DNA from: Caenorhabditis elegans
Lineage: Eukaryota; Nematoda; Chromadorea; Rhabditida; Rhabditidae
Direction of reading: 5' to 3'
Length of the DNA: 64,000 bases
NCBI RefSeq assembly: GCF_000002985.6
Contig: NC_003281.10
Span: 11,222,001-11,286,000, forward strand
Position 1 is the stretch's first letter. Each line of letters starts with the position of its first letter. Below the pieces are notes generated by a model. The model did not search any database. It worked only from the letters and a program-made list of their open reading frames with translations, and had not been told where the DNA came from. The translations under genes were made by a program, and so were the position numbers. Shown here in pieces: positions 1 to 10,466 of this stretch.

Positions 1-69
1 CTCATGTTTAGGTTTTGAAGTTTTCACCAATTAGCAAATTTCAACATTTATTGATTTTTTCTTCTTCAG

Positions 70-666
70 ACTGCTCCGTCATACGCAATCGCTGTGACTG
101 TCACTGGACCATTGCTCACCGTATTCTCTCTGACTGGTGGACTCTTCACGAATATTGCTGAAATGCCCGCTTGGATCAATTGGGTGCAATATTTGTCTTG
201 GTATGTTAGATATGTAAAACCCGATAACTAAATTTTCATTAAAAATTATCGATTTTTCGATCCTCTTGCACAAAAAATTACTTTTCACGATTATCGATCT
301 TTTAAAAATAAATATAGATAATTTTTAAATGTATCGATTTTTCAACGATTATCGATTTTTTTGATAACTATCTAAGTTTTCAAAAATTTCAATTTAAAAA
401 ATACCAACTTCTTTTTTTTCAGGTTTCGTTACGGTTACGAGTCGCTAGTGGTCAATCAATTTCAACACGACCAATTCGCGAATATCACGTGTAACGCAAA
501 TATGAATGAGCAACTTTGCGAGAAGAGCGGCCCGATTGCTATCAAGAATTTCTCATTTGACACTGCAAATTTGTACACTAATTGGGTTGCGATGATCTAC
601 TTGACAATTATCATTTATATTGTTGGATATATGGGTCTCGTGCGGAGAGTTATCGCCAATCGATGA
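70..666 (+). CDS. wht-8: ABCG (White-type) ABC transporter, 3' end only
   Basis: Only the last two exons are in the window: 70-200, preceded by an acceptor at 61-69, and 423-666, joined in frame across TG|G at a tryptophan. The peptide reads TAPSYAIAVTVTGPLLTVFS, then a segment ending INWVQYLSWFRYGYESL, a Cys-containing loop (ITCNANMNEQLCEKSG) and a last membrane helix near LTIIIYIVGYMGLV. This order (P-S-Y-A helix, hydrophobic helix, NW..YLSWF.YGYE, cysteine extracellular loop, final helix, short basic tail) is the C-terminal half of the transmembrane domain of ABCG half-transporters such as Drosophila White and ABCG2. The nucleotide-binding domain would lie upstream, outside the window. Family members export lipids or small metabolites, and this member's substrate cannot be read from the sequence. 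The symbol rests on my memory that wht-8 is next to tbx-37 in worm; the family is much surer than the symbol. Confidence 0.85.
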
Positions 667-1541
667 TTATTGATTGAACTCTTTTTGCACTCTTTTTGAA
701 TGATGATTTGTGGATAAAAACCGTTTTAGGTTATTTTACAGATGTATTACAGAAGTACAAATTGATTTTATCGATTTTCCGAAAAACAAAATTCGATGTT
801 ATGATTTTATTGATTTTCTGGTACAATTCTAAAATTTCTGGTATTTTTGACTATGCTAAATAATTTTATGAATTTTTATGAAATTCGCAAAAAATTTTCC
901 CGTGGTGGAGAGTTGAACTTAGCGAATAACCGTAATTTAAAATTAAAATTCGAAAAATTAGATTTTAGTGAAAAACAGGCAAAAATTAATAATTTTTCAC
1001 AACAACCGAATTATCGATTTTTTTGACGAGAAAAAATAATTTTTGGTGGTTTCCAAACAAACCATTTTTTTGCCAAATTGCAATTTTCAGCTGACACGAA
1101 CCAAATCTGTTTAAGAATTTTTTAAAGCCGAAGTTGTAGAAATTGTAGGGCGTCAATGCAGGCGCCAAAATGCCTGCCGGCGACCTGCCTAGCGCGGCGA
1201 GTAGAAGCAAGACGAGAGGCAGGCGTGAGGCACTGTGAAAAAACTATTTCATTCGAATAAATTGAATTATCGATTTTTGAGGGAAGTAGGGAAAACTATC
1301 GAGATTCTCAGGCGCACTGTGAAATTTATGACGACAAATTACAAAACAAATAGTGAAAATCCGTACTCTACAAAAAATCAATAATCTACAAAGAAATTAT
1401 ATATTTTGCAATATCATTAATCCAATATACTAAACAAAGTCCTTTCAACCTCTTCATTCTTTAATAAAAAAATACAAAAACCTTCATATCAACACACAAG
1501 CATACAGATTAACTCCGAACAAGTGACGTCATTGACCATGA
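667..1541. other. Convergent intergenic region
   Basis: This gap lies between the 3' ends of two convergent genes. It is mostly A/T-rich with repeated ATCGATTTTT-like words. At about 1140-1235 there is a G/C-rich patch with several GCCTGCC/GGCAGGC words. A related GCCTGCC-rich patch occurs at about 16890-17005. I see no gene here. Confidence 0.5.
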
Positions 1542-2064
1542 CTACTCCACGTGGAGTTCAACATCATACTTGTCGAGAAATTCCAGCGCCTGCTTATGCA
1601 GATTCTTTGTTCCTTCCACATCGATTTTCATGCCAGATGATCGTTTTCCTTTTCCTCCTCCTCCATTTCCAGTATGATTTGCATTTGGTAGTTGGACAAC
1701 TGCGGCGTCACGGTCAGCGTCAGTCATTGTTGCAAAGTGTGCCGCCGCTTCCGCAACATGTTTCTGAAATTTTTAATTATCGATCTTTCAGAACGAAATT
1801 ATCGATTTTTCTCGATTTTCTGCAACGGAAAAAACTAACCTTAAGAGCGGCAGAAATGTTCTTATCCTGAAGTGTATACTTGTTGACAACGACATCCGGT
1901 GCAGAAATCTCGGCCTTGATGATATGTGGATCATTATTGTAATCATTGATCTGTTCAGCTATCTTCTGATTGTGTCGTTCACTTGGCACTAGTTGACAAT
2001 TGACAATTGACAATTGAAGCACCAACATGATGCCAATACATCCAGCCAAATATCCAACCATCAT
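1542..2064 (-). CDS. Small predicted secreted protein, function unknown (148 aa)
   Basis: Two exons, 2064-1840 and 1763-1542, are joined in phase 0 (…SAALK|KHVAEAAAHF…). The start is the first ATG of an ATG ATG pair; an in-frame stop lies a short way upstream, so the amino terminus is well bounded. Residues 1-24 look like a signal peptide: a hydrophobic core (GCIGIMLVLQLSIV) followed by NCQ. The mature part is hydrophilic, with N-glycosylation sequons at NIS and NHT, a glycine-rich stretch (TGNGGGGKGK), and the acidic ending DKYDVELHVE. There are no further membrane segments. A three-fold TTGACAA tandem at about 1993-2016 encodes part of the signal-peptide end. I do not recognise the family and see no catalytic motif. 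It converges on the ABCG gene and is followed on the same strand side by the T-box gene. Confidence 0.75.
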
Positions 2065-2883
2065 ATTCTTCTTTTTGTTGTGTTTCTTCGCACAGAAGGA
2101 ATGACTGAATTAGTGAAAAATCTGCGTTTTTATACCTATCGATTTGTGGGCGGAGCTTAAGGGTCACGGTCAAAAAGGTTATTGATTTTTTTTGTTGAAA
2201 TTTCACTTTTTTATTTTTATTTCAAACATTTTTTTAATTATCATTTACTATATATAAAGCGCTTATTCCGTTTGTCCATAGTTTATAGTCTATGTAGTTT
2301 TTGTAGTCTGTGAAGTTTTAGCTTCTGGAGGGATAGTGAGTTGGGGTTAGTGTAGGGATATAGTCGGCGTACTGTAGTGGTACAATGGTGGTACGGTAGG
2401 AGTACTGTATGATTACGGTAGTCTCAGAAAAATTGGTTTTCAGCTCCAGAAGTCGGGGGCCGCGCCGGAGGTGCGGTCCACGGCTGGTAATATAAATAAA
2501 TAAATTATTTAAAAATCGGTTTCATAATTTTCTCGAATTCAGAGCAACTTTTGGGAAGTTTTGCTATTTTTTTGCGTTTTTAAAAATAATTTACCCTAAA
2601 TTTTGGAACTTTCCACCAACTATCGGCAATTTTTAAACGGCTTTTGCTTTACTAATTTTCCGGCAAATCCTGATTTTTTTGTAAATTTCGTAAACTTTCG
2701 CCAACTTTCGCCAACTTACAACAACTTTAGGCAACTTGCGGCAGTTTTCGCCAACTTTCGCTAACTATCTACATTCTATGAAAACAATCCTCAATTAAAA
2801 GTGCATTCAATAAATTTATTTTCAAGATCATTGTAAAAGCTAAAAATTAAAAAAAAGCGATAAATATAAATATTTAAAAAAAA
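2065..2883. other. Intergenic region with ACTGTA-type and CGCCAACTTT repeats
   Basis: This lies between the start of the small secreted-protein gene and the 3' end of tbx-37. About 2330-2430 holds a degenerate run of GGTACTGTAG-like words also found at 10.7, 12.2-12.6 and 13.2-13.4 kb. About 2690-2765 holds a short tandem of ACTTTCGCCA-like units. On the minus strand, AATAAA at 2820-2815 is 64 bases past the tbx-37 stop and is its likely poly(A) signal. Confidence 0.6.
2815..2820 (-). promoter_or_regulatory. Poly(A) signal of tbx-37
   Basis: An exact AATAAA on the minus strand lies 64 bases downstream of the T-box stop codon, a typical nematode 3'-UTR distance. Confidence 0.7.
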
Positions 2884-5118
2884 TCACAAATTCGGAAATC
2901 CATTATTGAGCATTTGTGGTTGTCCAATTCCACCTGACATCATCATTTGCTGCTGCCAGTACCATTGTCTCTGATAATACACATTCCAATCAAATTGAGC
3001 CCCATTTTGAGCTCCAAAATTATTGTAATTTTGAGCATTGGCACTATGAGCAGCAAACTGTGGCTGGTGGCTCTGCGGAGTCGAGAAAAAGTTTTGGTTG
3101 AAAAAATATGGGTTTTGCTGGGTATAATCCATTGGCGGGGAGATTGCTGGTGGGGTTAATGAAGAAATTGCCGAGGCGCTGCGCTTTGGCGGGGAGTTTT
3201 CCGAATTTTCAGACTCTGAAGAAAGCCGTCTCTTGCCATTTGAACGGAATCCGGAGGCGAATTTATTGTGATGGACCTTGAGTTTTGTGAGTTCTTCGTT
3301 CTGGAAAATTACATAAAATTGGTAAACATTTACCTAGACTTGTATTAAAAACTACGGGAAAAATGTATGATTTTTCAAAATTTTAAAGCTCAAATTCGAA
3401 TTACTCTCGATTTTTTTTTATAACTAAACCGTTTTTTAAAGCCAAATTCGGCCATTTCGAGGTTACTGTAGCTTCGAAAGTGCGCAAACACCACAGATAC
3501 ACCACATCCACACGGACAAATACATTTTGTTTTACAATCGAGCCGCGACGCGACACGCAACGCGCCGTAAATCTACCCCAGATATGGCCGAGCCAAAATG
3601 CCTAGTTCGGCACAAACTCTCCCATTTCAGTTTATGAGGGAAACCAGAAATCCGTGAACTTTTTATATCATTTGTAGTTTTCGAAATATTGCTGAAAATC
3701 CCAACCTGATAAGCAGTAACAACGATAAATTGCGTAGCCTCCAAGCGAAATTCAACTCCATGAAAATCCATTTGAAATGTTCCTTTATAAGGATCCAGCT
3801 GTTTGATATGCAAAACTGGAATGTATTTGTGCAGACTTTGAGCTAAAATCAGCTTCTGATCCTTGTTTTCCGGGTCATTAGTGATTTTGAGGTGAGCAAA
3901 CGAGACGGGCTCACTCATCCATTCTGTTCCAGTACGCTTGCCACGTGGATGCTCTTTGTACTGGATTGGAAGAATTGGATCACCTTTTCCGGCTTCTTTC
4001 CATTCTCCGGCATCGAACTTGTATCTGGAAATGGAAAATTAGAAACGAGATATTTTTTTTGAAAATTAGAAACGAATATTTTTATATTGATTTTGTTGCA
4101 GAAAAATGCGCTTATGGGGTTATTCAAGTATTGTCGGAAAATTAAAAAGTGTAGAAAAATTACGTCACAACTGTATTCAAGTATATAAAAACATGTATTT
4201 AAATACATTTGTGACGTCACAAATGTATTTCAATACATTTTGCTAAATTACTTGAATAACCCCATTAAAATCCGCTTTTTATCCGATTTTTCCGATTTTT
4301 AATATTGAGGGGCATTATTAGCATCAATATTTCAAAAACTACAAAAGTTATCAAAATTTTGTCAACTAAAAAACTGTAGAAAATTCAAATATCTACAAAC
4401 TGTTAGTTAACTGCTTTTCTATAGGGCAATTCCTAAAAGAGTTGCGGGCGCTGGAACTTCAGAAGCTGAGAAGAAACAATTTTTGGTTCAAGTGACAGAA
4501 AATAGCCCGTAATGACCAAATATAACTGTTAAAAAAATTTTCCAACTTTTCTAAATAATTTATGATTTTTTTCTAATTTTGTCAAAAAAAAATGGGAGAT
4601 TAGACTCCACTCACTTTTTCGAAATATCCTGGCAAACTTAATCCGGAAAAAATCAGTTTGAAAAATCATTTAAAAAATTTAGAAAAAATTTTAACGGCTA
4701 TATTTGGTCATCACAGTTCAATATTTACGTCAATTAAAGCAAAATAAATTTACTCTATGCTATAGCAGTTTAAAATTCCAACTTTAAACTTGTATATCTC
4801 TCTAGGCATGCATCTAATCAAAAAGTTGTCAACTACCAAATTGTAGTAAATTTAATTTCCTACAATTTACTTACTAGTTGACAACTTTTTTCTATCATTT
4901 ATTCCAACTCACTTAATCCCGTCAACACGTTCCAAATGAATATAAATCGAGTAGAGACTATCCGGATCCAATCCTTTGACGTTATAATCCAAATGCGGAA
5001 AAATGACTCTCCCACGCTTTCTCGTCACAATCATTTCAGTTTTCGGGTAGAACTTTTCCCAAATCTCCGGCTTGTTCAAAGAGACCTCAATTCCAGAAGG
5101 AGAGGTGCACGAGTACAT
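2884..5118 (-). CDS. tbx-37: T-box transcription factor (313 aa)
   Basis: Three exons, 5118-4913, 4024-3706 and 3300-2884, join in frame to 313 codons plus stop. The T-box DNA-binding domain covers roughly residues 10-200: it opens with EVSLNKPEIWEKFYPKTEMI and contains GRVIFPHLDYNVKGLDPDSL. It ends with FIVVTAYQ at the exon 2 end joined to NEELTKLKVHHNKFASGFR, the family signature (VTAYQN..IT.LKI..NPFAKGFR). The tail is Ser/Pro-rich, then rich in Gln, Asn and aromatic residues. A splice-type CAG at 5127-5125, seven bases before the ATG, suggests trans-splicing. In worm, TBX-37 and TBX-38 are known to act redundantly in the embryonic ABa lineage, in mesoderm (pharynx) induction downstream of Notch control. 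That role is recalled, not seen. Intron 2 carries a truncated copy of a dispersed element and intron 1 carries foldback elements. Confidence 0.92.
3507..3656. mobile_element. Truncated copy of a ~238-bp TIR element (family A)
   Basis: This copy runs from TCCACACGGAC to AGAAATCCGTG and matches the right-hand two thirds of elements at 9327-9560, 48406-48647 and 49715-49952. It includes the CGAGCCGCGACGCGACACGC core and the right terminus. The left terminus is missing. It lies inside intron 2 of tbx-37. Confidence 0.8.
4116..4263. repeat. Foldback element in tbx-37 intron 1
   Basis: The left end GGGGTTATTCAAGTA (4116-4130) is the exact reverse complement of the right end TACTTGAATAACCCC (4249-4263). 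The inside is rich in GTATTTAAATAC and GTGACGTCAC palindromes. This is the layout of a small non-autonomous foldback or MITE. Confidence 0.8.
4511..4711. repeat. Inverted repeat with arms ~28 bp, tbx-37 intron 1
   Basis: ATGACCAAATATAACTGTTA at 4512-4531 pairs with TAACGGCTATATTTGGTCAT at about 4692-4711 with two or so mismatches. The spacer is about 150 bp and A/T-rich. Confidence 0.7.
4820..4890. repeat. Short hairpin
   Basis: AAAAGTTGTCAACTA and TAGTTGACAACTTTT flank a short loop that is itself partly self-complementary (TTGTAGTAAA and TTTCCTACAA). It lies just downstream of the tbx-37 exon 1 donor. Confidence 0.75.
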
Positions 5119-5640
5119 AGTGATGCTGTAATAGAGGGAAATTATTATGAAAATATTAATACAAAAGATTTCAAAAGGTGAGAACGGAAGTAAAACAATA
5201 AAATAATAATAATGGCGCTAATTGTAATAAAAGTGCAAACAACACTCTCACTCATGCTCTGAAACTGAGCCGGTAAGTGGGAGGAGCGGGAAGAGGTAGA
5301 TCACGCGTAGTGGTGGACACGTGGCAGTCGGGCACAACTTGGTACATACATATGAACGCATGGGGGCCCTTCTCCTAATTGAAGAACAGAGGGTTAGGCT
5401 GTATTCTTAACGGGGGAACACTGGAAAAGTGTAGTTGAAATTTATAAATATTAAAGATGGAAAACCCCCGTTAGCACTGGAAATGTTGGATTTGAAATTC
5501 GCGAGCAGATAACTTTAAACAGAAGCTCAAATTTTATTTCATACTCGAAGACGTAAAAAGAACTTTCTAGAAAATCAAAAAATGCGCGGAAATTCGAATT
5601 TTATAGCATTTTTTTAAACCTTTTTTTGGTTGAAACCAGA

Positions 5641-6680
5641 GGTGTGCGGCAAATCTTAAAATTTGCCGAGCTGGACAAATTCAGCAAATTCGGCAAATGT
5701 GTTTTTTGGAGAAATAAAAATACGGAATTCTTAGCAAACGTTTGGTTTTTCAATAAGGTTAGTGTAGTCTGCCTGCACAAAATTTAAAGTAATTCAATTT
5801 TAATGATATTTTATTTTCCAGAATTTTTGGCATAAAGTTATTAGCTGGTTTTTTCACATTTTTACACCCTATAAGTGTCAATTTACTGAACTTCTAGCCA
5901 AAAAATTTTTAACAAAAAAATTCAAAATAATTCACACCATAGTAATAATGATGAGCTACACCACGAATTAGCAAAAAAGACGAAAAAATACCAAAAAAAA
6001 AATTGAAAACTCACCAAACTGTGAGCCAATATTACTGTCAGAATCCAGAACGCCTCTTTCACCTCCCACTGAGCATCTTTGTGCTCCTGTAGTCTTTAAC
6101 AATCCAGAATGTGTAGTTCACACTTCGAAAGTATACCTCCACCTACACCTCGACACCTCACACTTTAGTGATAGCGGTGCGAATTGGCTCTGAAGGAGAA
6201 GATGTGTCGTGCTCAGCGGGAGGGCGGGAGAATGATTTAGAGAGGAGTATCATGGGATTTGTCAGAGATTTTTCAACAAAAATTATAGTGAAAAAATTTA
6301 CAATATTTTATTAGTTGGCAACTTTTTAGTAGCTTCTACAGCAGGAGTGTCCAGAAAACTTGCCAAATTTGCCGAATCCGGCAAATTTCGTAAAAGTATA
6401 TTTTTGATATTCGCCGCACACCACAAAAAATTGGATTTTTTTAATTTGACAAAAACTATTGATTTTGTACTAAAAATTCTAGTAAAATAACATAAAATTT
6501 AATTATTTTGAATTCTATGTAGGCCGACCACATGGACGTTATTCAAAAATCAATCGTGTGCTAAGAACTCCGTAATTTTGGTGCTCCAAAAAAATATCAG
6601 AAATTTTCTAATTTTTAGGAGTTCGCTCATCACGGCAAATTTGCTAAATTTGCCGAATTTGCCAAATTTGCCGCACACTT
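5641..6680. mobile_element. Foldback element with GTGTGCGGCAAAT termini
   Basis: GGTGTGCGGCAAAT starts at 5641, and its near-exact reverse complement ATTTGCCGCACACTT ends at 6680. Subterminal GGCAAATTTGCCG words recur near both ends. A further inverted pair near 6350-6412 (CCAAATTTGCCGAATC … GCCGCACACC) suggests a second, nested copy. Confidence 0.65.
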
Positions 6681-6901
6681 CTGCCCTACAGCAATCGCGT
6701 GACAGGAGTTATAAGTTTTAAGCCTTTCCTCATTTTTTTCCAATTGAAACTTGCATATGCAATGCAATTTCTGTTAATTAACAATTTTAAATATTTTTCC
6801 CAACTGTCGAGATTCGAGAAATCGATTACTGACAAAATAATCATCACAAGTTCTCAACTTTTCAATGGCTTTTGCGGTTTTTATAGGGACGTGGTTCAAA
6901 G

Positions 6902-7698
6902 TGACGTCATCCCTTGACTTCCCATTTTTCCAATATATCGTGTGTCCTCTGTTTTCCAAGCCACGTGGCAATGACTTTAGATGCGTATGTACTAAGAAAT
7001 GTATCTAGATACCTGCCAAATTTGGAAGAGAAGGGTGTGTGTGTGTCTTACAGTTGAAAGACGCGTGCCGCTTGGAGCTAAGATTCGAAGTTTCTGGAAA
7101 AAACTGAGAATTATTATTGCTATGGGCAACTTTGACAACTTTTTATTAGAGGTCCATTTAAGAAAATTAAGGAAAAATCTTTTTCGGAAATTTTTTAGTA
7201 AATATGCCAAGCCAATTTTTAAAATTAAAAAAAAATTTCCCAGTAGATTTTTTCCTATCTTTTTTGTATGATTGTTTGTTGTTATACTGCATACAATTTT
7301 AAAAATATATAACATCCAGGAAAAAGCTTCAAACAATAAAGATACGATTTTGTCTGAAAAATGTGATGCCGGCTAGAGATATTAGGGTCATCTGAAAAAC
7401 ACACAATAATTTCTAAATAGTTATGACTTTTGACACGGGACTTATTTGGTAACCTAATATAAAGTTGGCAAAAATTAATTTTCAGTTTTTTTTCTGAAAC
7501 TTTGAAGCGTAGTTCTAAGCGGCACGCTTCTTTCAACCGTAACACACACACACACACCTCTATCTCCCAAATTTGGCAGATATCTATGTCTTGGTACATA
7601 CGCATGCCAGGACACTTTTGGAATTGCCACGTGGCTTGGAAAAAGAGGACACACGATATAGTGGGGAACTGGACTGTAATAATGAAGGAATGACGTCA
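6902..7698. mobile_element. ~800-bp foldback element with ~210-bp arms
   Basis: The left arm, 6902-7112, begins TGACGTCAT and includes ATATCGTGTGTCCTCT, AAGCCACGTGGCAAT, GGTGTGTGTGTGT and CGTGCCGCTTGGA. Each recurs in order as its reverse complement in the right arm, 7483-7698, which ends TGACGTCA. The roughly 370-bp loop has no recognisable transposase. Confidence 0.88.
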
Positions 7699-7740
7699 AT
7701 GTTTTTCTGGTTATGATTTTTTACCCGGGACTTATTAAAG

Positions 7741-8307
7741 GTGTGCGGTGAATTTTTAAATTTACCGAGCTACCGAGGCAAAATTCGGCAAACTCGGTAA
7801 ATTTGCCGTGGTCATCATACTTGGTAAATCGCAATTTTTTTTGGAGCTCAAAAAGTGCCAAAATTAATGGCAAATTCGGCTCGACAAACTACAAATTCGG
7901 CAAATTTCCCAATCTCAAAAAACGACAAAATGGGCAACTTTCCCAAGCTCGGAAAACGGCAAAATCGGCAAACGACCAATTCGGCAAACGACAAGTTCGG
8001 CAAATTTCCCAAGCTCGGCAAACCACCAATTCGGCAAATTTGCCAAGGTCCACAAATGGCAAATTCGGCAAATTTGCCGAGCTCGGCAAACGGCAAAATC
8101 GGCAAATTTGCCAAGGTCCACAAATGGCAAATTCGGCAAATTTGCCGAGCTCGGCAAACGGCGAAATCGGCAAATTTGCCAAGCTCGACCAACGACCAAT
8201 TTGGCAAACTCGGTAAATTTCCCAAACTCGGCAAAAGCCAAATTCGGCAAATTTGCCGAGCTCGGCAAGCGGCAAGTTCGGCAAACTCAGTAAATTTTCC
8301 GCACATC
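7741..8307. repeat. Palindromic GGCAAATTTGCCGAGCTC tandem array with inverted ends
   Basis: This is a run of self-complementary words (GGCAAATTCGGCAAATTTGCC, GCCGAGCTCGGC) repeated from about 7870 to 8280. It is bounded by GTGTGCGGTGAATTTT on the left and AAATTTTCCGCACATC on the right, a diverged version of the termini at 5641 and 6680. Reading frames stay open on both strands only because the unit is repetitive. It abuts the 3' end of elo-8. Confidence 0.85.
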
Positions 8308-8392
8308 CCCAATTCGGAAACCTTATGGCAACTCCGAGATCAGGCGTATTTTAGACGTATAACTGAAAAAGAAGAATTTTTCCCAAAAATAA

Positions 8393-8398
8393 TTTATT
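8393..8398 (-). promoter_or_regulatory. Poly(A) signal of elo-8
   Basis: AATAAA on the minus strand begins 20 bases past the elo-8 stop codon. Confidence 0.7.
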
Positions 8399-8417
8399 TC
8401 CCTATCAAAAATCGATA

Positions 8418-10037
8418 TTATGGCGAAAAAATGACAGATCTCAATTCAGGAAAATCGTTCTCAAACATGACAGTTTCATCCGACGGTCTTCTGGCTTTCA
8501 GCTTCTTCAGAACTTTCTCCGATTCTTGCTCCGAACTGTCACTATTACTGGTACCTCCTCCTCCACTCTTCATATTCTTCTTACGGAACGCTTGAACTCG
8601 TGACCAATAGAATTCGGCGAATAGAATGATCAGGACACCGAGCCCAATTTGCAGTGTTAGCAGACCGAGCGCGTTTGCATCACACCGGGTTCCACGTGCC
8701 AGTTTCTGGAAATAATCGATAAAAATTGCTGAAATCGGCAAAATTTTACGTAAATCAATATCATTAGTAGAAAATCAATAATTTCTGAAAATTATCGATT
8801 TTTCAACTCACCGCCGCCGCCGAAAACGTTGCAATAAACGGAAGAATGAGCTGAAGCATCTGCGACGAGCACACGGCAACCCAACACGGCGTCCATCGAT
8901 TCAAAATTTTGAATCCCGACAGATAAGCGTACAAAAAGACGTGGGCGGTCAAATTGAAGAACACAATCCATCGATGAAGTGCGAAATTTTGAGAATAAAA
9001 TGTGAAGGCGAACGAAAGTGATAAGAAATGATGAATGATGTGAATGGTTAGTGGACGACGAGCATCGTAAAGAAGAAGCATCGTTTCGAGGAGGTCGACG
9101 ACTTTTGTGAACGTCCAGATTGCTACTACACTTCCGGAGAAGAATCCTGAAAAAAAATTAGAAATTTCAAATATTTACCGGCAAAATTATCGATTTTTAA
9201 AAGAAAACTATTGATTTATTTGCAAAAAAACGTATTTTTTGGAGATCTCCGCTTTTTCGGGACATAATTCTTCGTAACTTTTTTTCGAAATTTTCAAGAG
9301 GTTATCGATTATTTTTGTTGGAAAAACACGGGGTTCTGGCCTTCCTCACTACATTTTTCGCGCTCCATTGACAATCGCCAGCCGGACAACGCGTGGGAAA
9401 GTCGTGTACTCCACACGGACATATACATTTAGTTTTACAATCGAGCCGCGACGCGACACGCAACGCGCCGTAAATGTACCCCAGATAAGGCCGAGCCAAA
9501 ATGGCCTAGTTTGGCACAAACTCTTCCATTTCAATTTCTGAGGGAAGCCAGAACCGCGTGTTGTCGCTTTTTCGGAAAACTATCGATTTTTCGAGAAATT
9601 ATCGATTTTTTAAGAAATTATCGATTTTTTGGAAATTTTAGACATCATTTTCCCCAATTCTTACCTGTGTAAAGTGTTCCAGAATGACACACCGAATAGT
9701 GCCAACCACTAAGCGAACTAGTCAATATTTCAGGTATCATAAGTATTCCGAGACCCAATTGGAAGACACAATTGTAATAGTACCTACAATAAATTAGATG
9801 TGAAACTAACTAATTGGCAACTAATTTAATTTTACCATTCTTTGAGGTAAGATCTGTCGGAAATGTGTGATGGGCGAAAGTTGAACGCGACGAAAACGTA
9901 GAAAATTCCGAGAAGATGGATCGGAAGAAGAGACCAATTTATTGTTGATGAAAGCCATGAATATGGGAACTGAAAAATTATCGATTTTTTTTCAAAAAGA
10001 AATCAGTCCCTAAAAATCATTTTAAAAAACTAACCAT
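8418..10037 (-). CDS. elo-8: ELO-family very-long-chain fatty acid elongase (292 aa)
   Basis: Five coding segments join in frame: 10037-10035 (the ATG alone), 9969-9836, 9783-9665, 9146-8812 and 8705-8418. ELO proteins are ER multi-pass condensing enzymes that add malonyl-CoA carbons to long-chain acyl-CoA. The diagnostic signs are the histidine box HIIHH at about residues 121-125, the preceding TKVVDLLETMLLL (the family's K..(E/D)..DT..(F/L)(I/V)LR helix, diverged), and a later membrane helix in GLLTLQIGLGVLIILFAEFYW. The tail is basic (FRKK, KKLKARR). Canonical elongases have LHXXHH with a following Tyr/Trp-rich stretch; here the flanks are diverged, as recalled for ELO-8. A TTTTGCAG acceptor at 10067-10065, 28 bases before the ATG, suggests trans-splicing. 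Intron 3 (9664-9147) contains a complete family A element. It is third of three minus-strand genes in line. Confidence 0.9.
9327..9560. mobile_element. Complete ~234-bp TIR element (family A), elo-8 intron
   Basis: The left end CACGGGGTTCTGGCCTTCCTCA and the right end TGAGGGAAGCCAGAACCGCGTG are near-perfect inverted terminal repeats of about 20 bp. The interior has the shared core GAGCCGCGACGCGACACG. It encodes nothing plausible and looks like a MITE. Confidence 0.88.
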
Positions 10038-10466
10038 TTTGTCTTTAGTAGAATTTCTAGTAAACTGCAAAACGAAATAAATGGGATTTTGATTTGAAAT
10101 TTTTTTGAAACAAGAAATCGGGCAAACACGTGTAATCGGTTTTTGGGAGTTCATCATTTAAAATAGTTTTTTTTTCAAAAAAGAGAAAAGATTTCGGCAA
10201 TTCTTATTTTTAAGCATATTTTGTTTATTTTCCAACCTGTATACTGTCGGCCGCTTGTACCAGGAAAACCAGGAAATTGTCGGCTGCAAATTTAGATGTC
10301 CAGGGGGATGTCGGCTGCAAACCAGCCCTGTGCGGCACTCGGTAATTTTTTTCGGAGTGTTTTGAAAAAATTGCGGTTTTAGGCATAAAATTTATAATAA
10401 TATGTGATATGTCTGCTGCACCGAATTTTAAAGGCAAAATTTAATTTTTTATTTAGATTTCACAAA
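10038..10466. other. 430-bp gap between the membrane-protein gene and elo-8
   Basis: It holds the poly(A) signal of the upstream gene (AATAAA, minus strand, 10453-10448) and a GTCGGCTGC-type patch at about 10248-10335, related to the GCAGCCGAC repeats at 11.6 and 38.3-38.8 kb. Just before elo-8 is the splice-type acceptor. Spacing is larger than the roughly 100 bp typical of worm operons, so co-transcription is possible but not shown. Confidence 0.5.
10448..10453 (-). promoter_or_regulatory. Poly(A) signal of the multi-pass membrane protein gene
   Basis: AATAAA on the minus strand starts 14 bases past the stop codon at 10467. Confidence 0.65.

Larger units (their letters stand above)
5119..8417. 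other. Gene-free 3.3 kb upstream of tbx-37, mostly nested foldback elements
   Basis: The stretch separates the T-box gene from elo-8. 5119-5640 and 6000-6260 are comparatively complex sequence and are the most likely place for tbx-37 regulatory DNA. The rest is three foldback blocks listed separately. I find no coding exon: frames that stay open here run through simple repeats. Confidence 0.6.

Noticed and set aside
7803..8595. Open frames of 115-246 codons through the GGCAAATTTGCC array
   Set aside because: They exist on both strands and in several frames of a palindromic repeat. One runs antisense into the true last exon of elo-8.
9302..9534. Cysteine-containing frames at 9.3-9.5 kb and the same peptide near 48.5 kb
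   Set aside because: They lie entirely in family A elements, are repeated at each copy and broken in others, and have no start context.
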